A stretch of DNA of 21,118 nucleotides from Myxococcales bacterium. GTDB taxonomy: Bacteria; Myxococcota; UBA796; SXON01. The stretch's first letter is position 1. Every line of letters starts with the position of its first letter. A program made the position numbers and the translations under genes. The DNA is taken from assembly GCA_009692585.1 (NCBI GenBank), contig SHYX01000064.1, forward strand, positions 1-21,118, read 5' to 3'. Below the pieces are notes generated by a model. That model had not been told where the DNA came from. It saw nothing but the letters and a program-made list of their open reading frames with translations, and ran no database searches. Positions 18,399-21,118 of this stretch are shown in pieces.

Positions 18399-19189
18399 GC
18401 GGCCTCGGGGGCGGCCGCGCCTTTGACCCAGTGTTCCCTCAACCAGGTGAGCGGGGTGGGCGTGGCGCGCAGGGAGCGGTCCGCCGCGTCGGCAGGATCG
18501 TCCACGACCACCGGCCCGGCGTGCGCGCGGGCGTAGAGCACCCAGCTCGACAGCTCAAAATGATGCAGGAACGAGGAGTAGGGATGGGCGGCGAAGCGGT
18601 CGAAGCATCGAACGGCATCATCCGCATCGCGACATGAGGACAGCGCCGTCGCCGCGTCGAAGAGCAGCTCTCGCAGCGCTTCGAAGGCCACCTCCGGCGC
18701 GTCGCTCACCCGCTGCAAAAGCGCCGCCAGCGCCGCCTCCGAGAGTCCGGACGCCAGCGCCGCCGCCGAGAAGCGCGGCACTTGACTGTCCAGGTACGCG
18801 GTCCGCTTCCCCGTCCCCAGCATTTGCCCGACCACGTAGAGATCAAACGCACTCGCGATCGACTCACCCAGAAACATCGCCGCGGCCGTGGGTGCGGTTG
18901 CCGTCGCGAGTGCCTTCCCCGTGGCGTGGTGCCACGCTGCGTGGGCCAGTACGTCGGCGTCGATGCTGTCGTCGACCAGCACGTCGTTGCCGTCGGCGGC
19001 GTGCCAATAGGTGAGGTTCAGGAACAGCACCCGGTCGTAGTGCGCATGCGACGAGCCCTCGGCGGGGGCCCGAAAGAGGAACTTGTCGGTCACCAGCAGC
19101 TGCTTCAACGCCGCGTAGCCCTCGATCGAACGAAACGCGCGTTCGCCTCGGATCGTGAGCTGGGCGACGGTGAGGAGGCGAAGGGACAT
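18395..19189 (-). CDS. Unrecognised His-rich helical protein
   Basis: 264-residue protein with no signal peptide or clear membrane segment, predicted mostly helical from its Ala/Leu pattern. Clusters of possible metal ligands stand out: SSHAHYDR (about 46-53), LTYWHAADGND, HAAWHHATGK (about 83-92), and GESIASAFDLYVVGQ (about 108-122), followed by FAAHPYSSFLHHFELSSWVLY near 200-220. The mixture of His pairs and Glu in helices would suit a metal-binding helical bundle, but no family is recognised. ATG 19189 has only a weak ribosome site. It lies 21 bp after the membrane-protein gene, and its stop overlaps the YchJ start, so it belongs to the same transcript. Confidence 0.75.
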   Translation of the reverse strand: MSLRLLTVAQLTIRGERAFRSIEGYAALKQLLVTDKFLFRAPAEGSSHAHYDRVLFLNLTYWHAADGNDVLVDDSIDADVLAHAAWHHATGKALATATAPTAAAMFLGESIASAFDLYVVGQMLGTGKRTAYLDSQVPRFSAAALASGLSEAALAALLQRVSDAPEVAFEALRELLFDAATALSSCRDADDAVRCFDRFAAHPYSSFLHHFELSSWVLYARAHAGPVVVDDPADAADRSLRATPTPLTWLREHWVKGAAAPEAA

Positions 19190-19210
19190 CGTCGCAGGGA
19201 TAACGCCGCC

Positions 19211-19632
19211 TTACCGGTCGCGCCCCCAGCGCCACGCCAGGACGACAGCAGGGAGGGCGAGTAAGTCCCAGGGGTCCATCTGGAGCGCCACGCGCGCCCC
19301 AGCCGAGGCGCCAAACCACGCCCGCACCGGGTATTGCAGCCACCCAAGCCCGACCTCGTACAGGTCATGGCACAGTGGAAGCGTCTTCACGGAAGAAAAC
19401 ACCAAGACAGTGGCAACGCAACATACCCGAAGCACCCGCCTGGACACTCCGCCGCCGCACCACTCCCAGAGCGCCTGAAGGAACAGCGGAAAGTAGGCCA
19501 GCCCCGCGACGTCTGACAACTTCCCGGTGACGAACCCCGGCGCCGCCGCCTTGAGGTAGTGGTCGTTGAAGAGGAGCACGGCGATCGCGGCGACAACGCC
19601 GGGGTGGAGGAGCCCGGCGCCTCGGCCGCCAT

Positions 19633-19636
<4 letters not shown>
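19211..19636 (-). CDS. Conserved-type membrane protein with ND-LK / TGKLSD-AGL motif
   Basis: 141-residue integral membrane protein with about four helices (near residues 12-24, 42-60, 66-82 and 122-137). The first loop has LLFNDHYLKAAAPGFVTGKL followed directly by SDVAGLAYFP. This N-D-x-x-L-K...T-G-K-L-S-D-x-A-G-L pattern looks like a conserved functional motif and is reminiscent of uncharacterised membrane proteins of related bacteria. I cannot name the family. The start ATG overlaps the preceding stop as ATGA, so translation is probably coupled to the Asp-Thr-Gly repeat protein. The C-terminus is short and basic (WRWGRDR). Confidence 0.75.
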
Positions 19637-20256
<620 letters not shown>

Positions 20257-20386
20257 CGGAGCTCGGGGCTTGCCACCGTAAGCACGGGCCGTGCCAGCCC
20301 GCGGCGGTGGCTCCAGAAGCGCGGCGCCATCGATGTCTTCGGGCGTCCAGCCCCGTTGGCAGTGCTCCGATCGCGACAAGGCGATC

Positions 20387-20579
20387 CTACTCCCGCGCGC
20401 AGATGCTCACATGGTTCCGGCGTAGCGGCCCCGCGTCGCTGGTGTAGATGGGGAGCACGTTGTAGGTACCGCCGCCGCCGTTGTTGCAGCCCACGCCCCA
20501 ACCGCCGCCCTCGATCGACGGCGATGGCGCAGCCGACGTCGCCGTCGGCTACCGCAATGGCGTCGCCCTTGACCATCAT
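20387..20579 (-). pseudogene. Degraded 3' end of a secreted-type protein gene (copy A)
   Basis: The minus strand reads IEGGGWGVGCNNGGGGTYN, then VLPIYTSDAG and HVSICARE before a TAG stop at 20387-20389. Upstream of about 20515 the same frame soon hits a stop, while protein-like sequence (MMVKGDAIAVADGDVGCAIAV) continues in another frame up to 20579. This suggests a frameshift in an already truncated gene. The ending is related to that of the partial gene at the window's right edge. No function is recognised. It could be the 3' part of a Cys-containing secreted protein. Confidence 0.5.
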
Positions 20580-20995
20580 GCCGTGAGCCTGGGAGTCACC
20601 ACCGGCAGCTCAAGCGGATGTCGCAAGATCGGGAGCCGGACCCGAGGGTGGGGCGGCGAGGCCATGCCCCCTGATTTGCGACAAGATTTGAGCCATGGGG
20701 GTCACATGCGACAGCGACGGCGTCAGCGTCGGCGCGCGTCACGGACCAACGCCGACTATTCTGGCATGACCGCCACGGACCGTGCCTTCGGCGGCGAGCA
20801 TGTCGCAAATTGGGGGGCATGGCCCGCACCGGCGCAAGCCCGATGCGGTCGGGGTGCTCCCGGGCGCGGGTCGCCAGCGGCCGAGCATCGGACCCACACC
20901 GATGAACTGGCGGCTCGCCCATCAACGGCGAAAGCTGGCGTTGGGCCGTTGGGGAGATGCGGTTGGCGGGGTGGATACATCGCCACCCGCGGGTC
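20580..20995. other. Non-coding stretch with inverted repeat
   Basis: About 415 bp without a convincing gene on either strand. The frames that stay open here show only GC-skewed shadow sequence without family-like motifs or ribosome sites. Apart from the 23-bp inverted repeat described separately, I see no tRNA, no clear terminator (no GC hairpin followed by a T run) and no attachment site. Confidence 0.5.
20660..20824. repeat. 23-bp inverted repeat (21 of 23 matching) with a third related copy
   Basis: The left arm 20660-20682 begins GGCCATGCCCCCTG and ends TTTGCGAC. The right arm 20802-20824 is its reverse complement except for two adjacent bases in the middle. The arms are 119 bp apart. 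A related element at 20692-20712 (GCCATG, then GGGGTCACA, then TGCGAC) lies in the same direction as the left arm. The outer flanks are not inverted copies. Possible readings: a small mobile repeat of REP or MITE type, paired protein-binding sites, or a large hairpin in RNA. Confidence 0.65.
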
Positions 20996-21118
20996 CTACT
21001 CCCGCGCCCAGATGCTGACGTTGCTGCGACAGGCGCCGGCGCCGTACACATCGGGGCGATCCTGGCAGATCATGCTCGTCGCGGCCGCGGCGTCTTTGTA
21101 GTAGATGGGGAGCACCTT
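20996..21118 (-). CDS. C-terminal end of a secreted-type protein gene (copy B, 5' part outside window)
   Basis: The last 40 residues of a minus-strand gene that runs off the right edge. They read KVLPIYYKDAAAATS, then MICQDRPDVYGAGACRSN and VSIWARE, stopping with TAG at 20996-20998. The ending matches copy A in VLPIY and in VSI-x-ARE at the stop. The similarity continues past the stop: bases 20370-20410 and 20979-21019 agree at 33 of 41 positions by eye. Two Cys in the visible part suggest a disulfide and export. Family and function are not recognised. Confidence 0.6.
   Translation of the reverse strand, partial: KVLPIYYKDAAAATSMICQDRPDVYGAGACRSNVSIWARE

Noticed and set aside
20481..21101. 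A 206-codon plus-strand open frame at the right end
   Set aside because: It has no recognisable motif or ribosome site, crosses the inverted repeat and is antisense to both gene ends, whose shared protein-like endings lie on the minus strand.

Overview
High-GC, gene-dense chromosomal DNA, most likely from a Myxococcota or other 'Deltaproteobacteria'-type genome. This is an inference. It rests on MYXO-CTERM-like tails (Cys-Gly-Cys or single Cys, hydrophobic stretch, Arg-rich end), secreted proteins with Asp-Thr or Asp-Thr-Gly linkers, a seven-bladed FG-GAP lipoprotein of myxobacterial style, frequent GTG starts, and many 1-4 bp stop/start overlaps. No rRNA, tRNA, CRISPR array, insertion sequence or prophage was seen.

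Layout. 1-2009 (minus, cut by the left edge): biotin-dependent acyl-CoA carboxyltransferase fused to a biotin carrier domain. 2062-3744 (plus): polytopic membrane protein. 3719-5119 (minus): DEAD-box helicase DbpA, divergent from a small VF530-family DNA-binding protein (5142-5417). 5414-6250: a scar where the 3' end of a PIN/VapC-like toxin gene (minus) meets the 3' end of a secreted repeat-type protein gene (plus). 6257-7093 (minus): tandem PilZ protein. 7216-9147 (plus): FG-GAP/VCBS lipoprotein.

9191-13404 (minus) is one five-gene unit in which every junction overlaps by 1-4 bp. In transcription order it encodes a subtilase-fold protein that appears to lack the catalytic Ser and oxyanion Asn, a FadL-like outer membrane protein, an MmgE/PrpD-like protein, a four-helix membrane protein and a 47-residue membrane protein. 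I recognise no described system with this composition, and it is the best candidate here for something new.

13628-15262 (plus) is a three-gene overlapping unit: an unrecognised membrane protein, a 98-residue surface protein with a thrombospondin type 3-like calcium loop, and a YafK/DpaA-type L,D-transpeptidase lipoprotein. 15270-16808 (minus) is a GT-C/GT39-like membrane glycosyltransferase. 16857-17933 (plus) is a surface protein with a perfect 36-bp tandem duplication in its Asp-Thr linker.

17967-20256 (minus) is a four-gene unit: a secreted Asp-Thr-Gly repeat protein, a membrane protein with a TGKLSD motif, an unrecognised His-rich protein, and a YchJ/SEC-C protein that apparently starts at CTG. 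The right end (20257-21118) has no intact gene. It holds two related C-terminal gene ends (one degraded, one running off the window) and a 23-bp inverted repeat.
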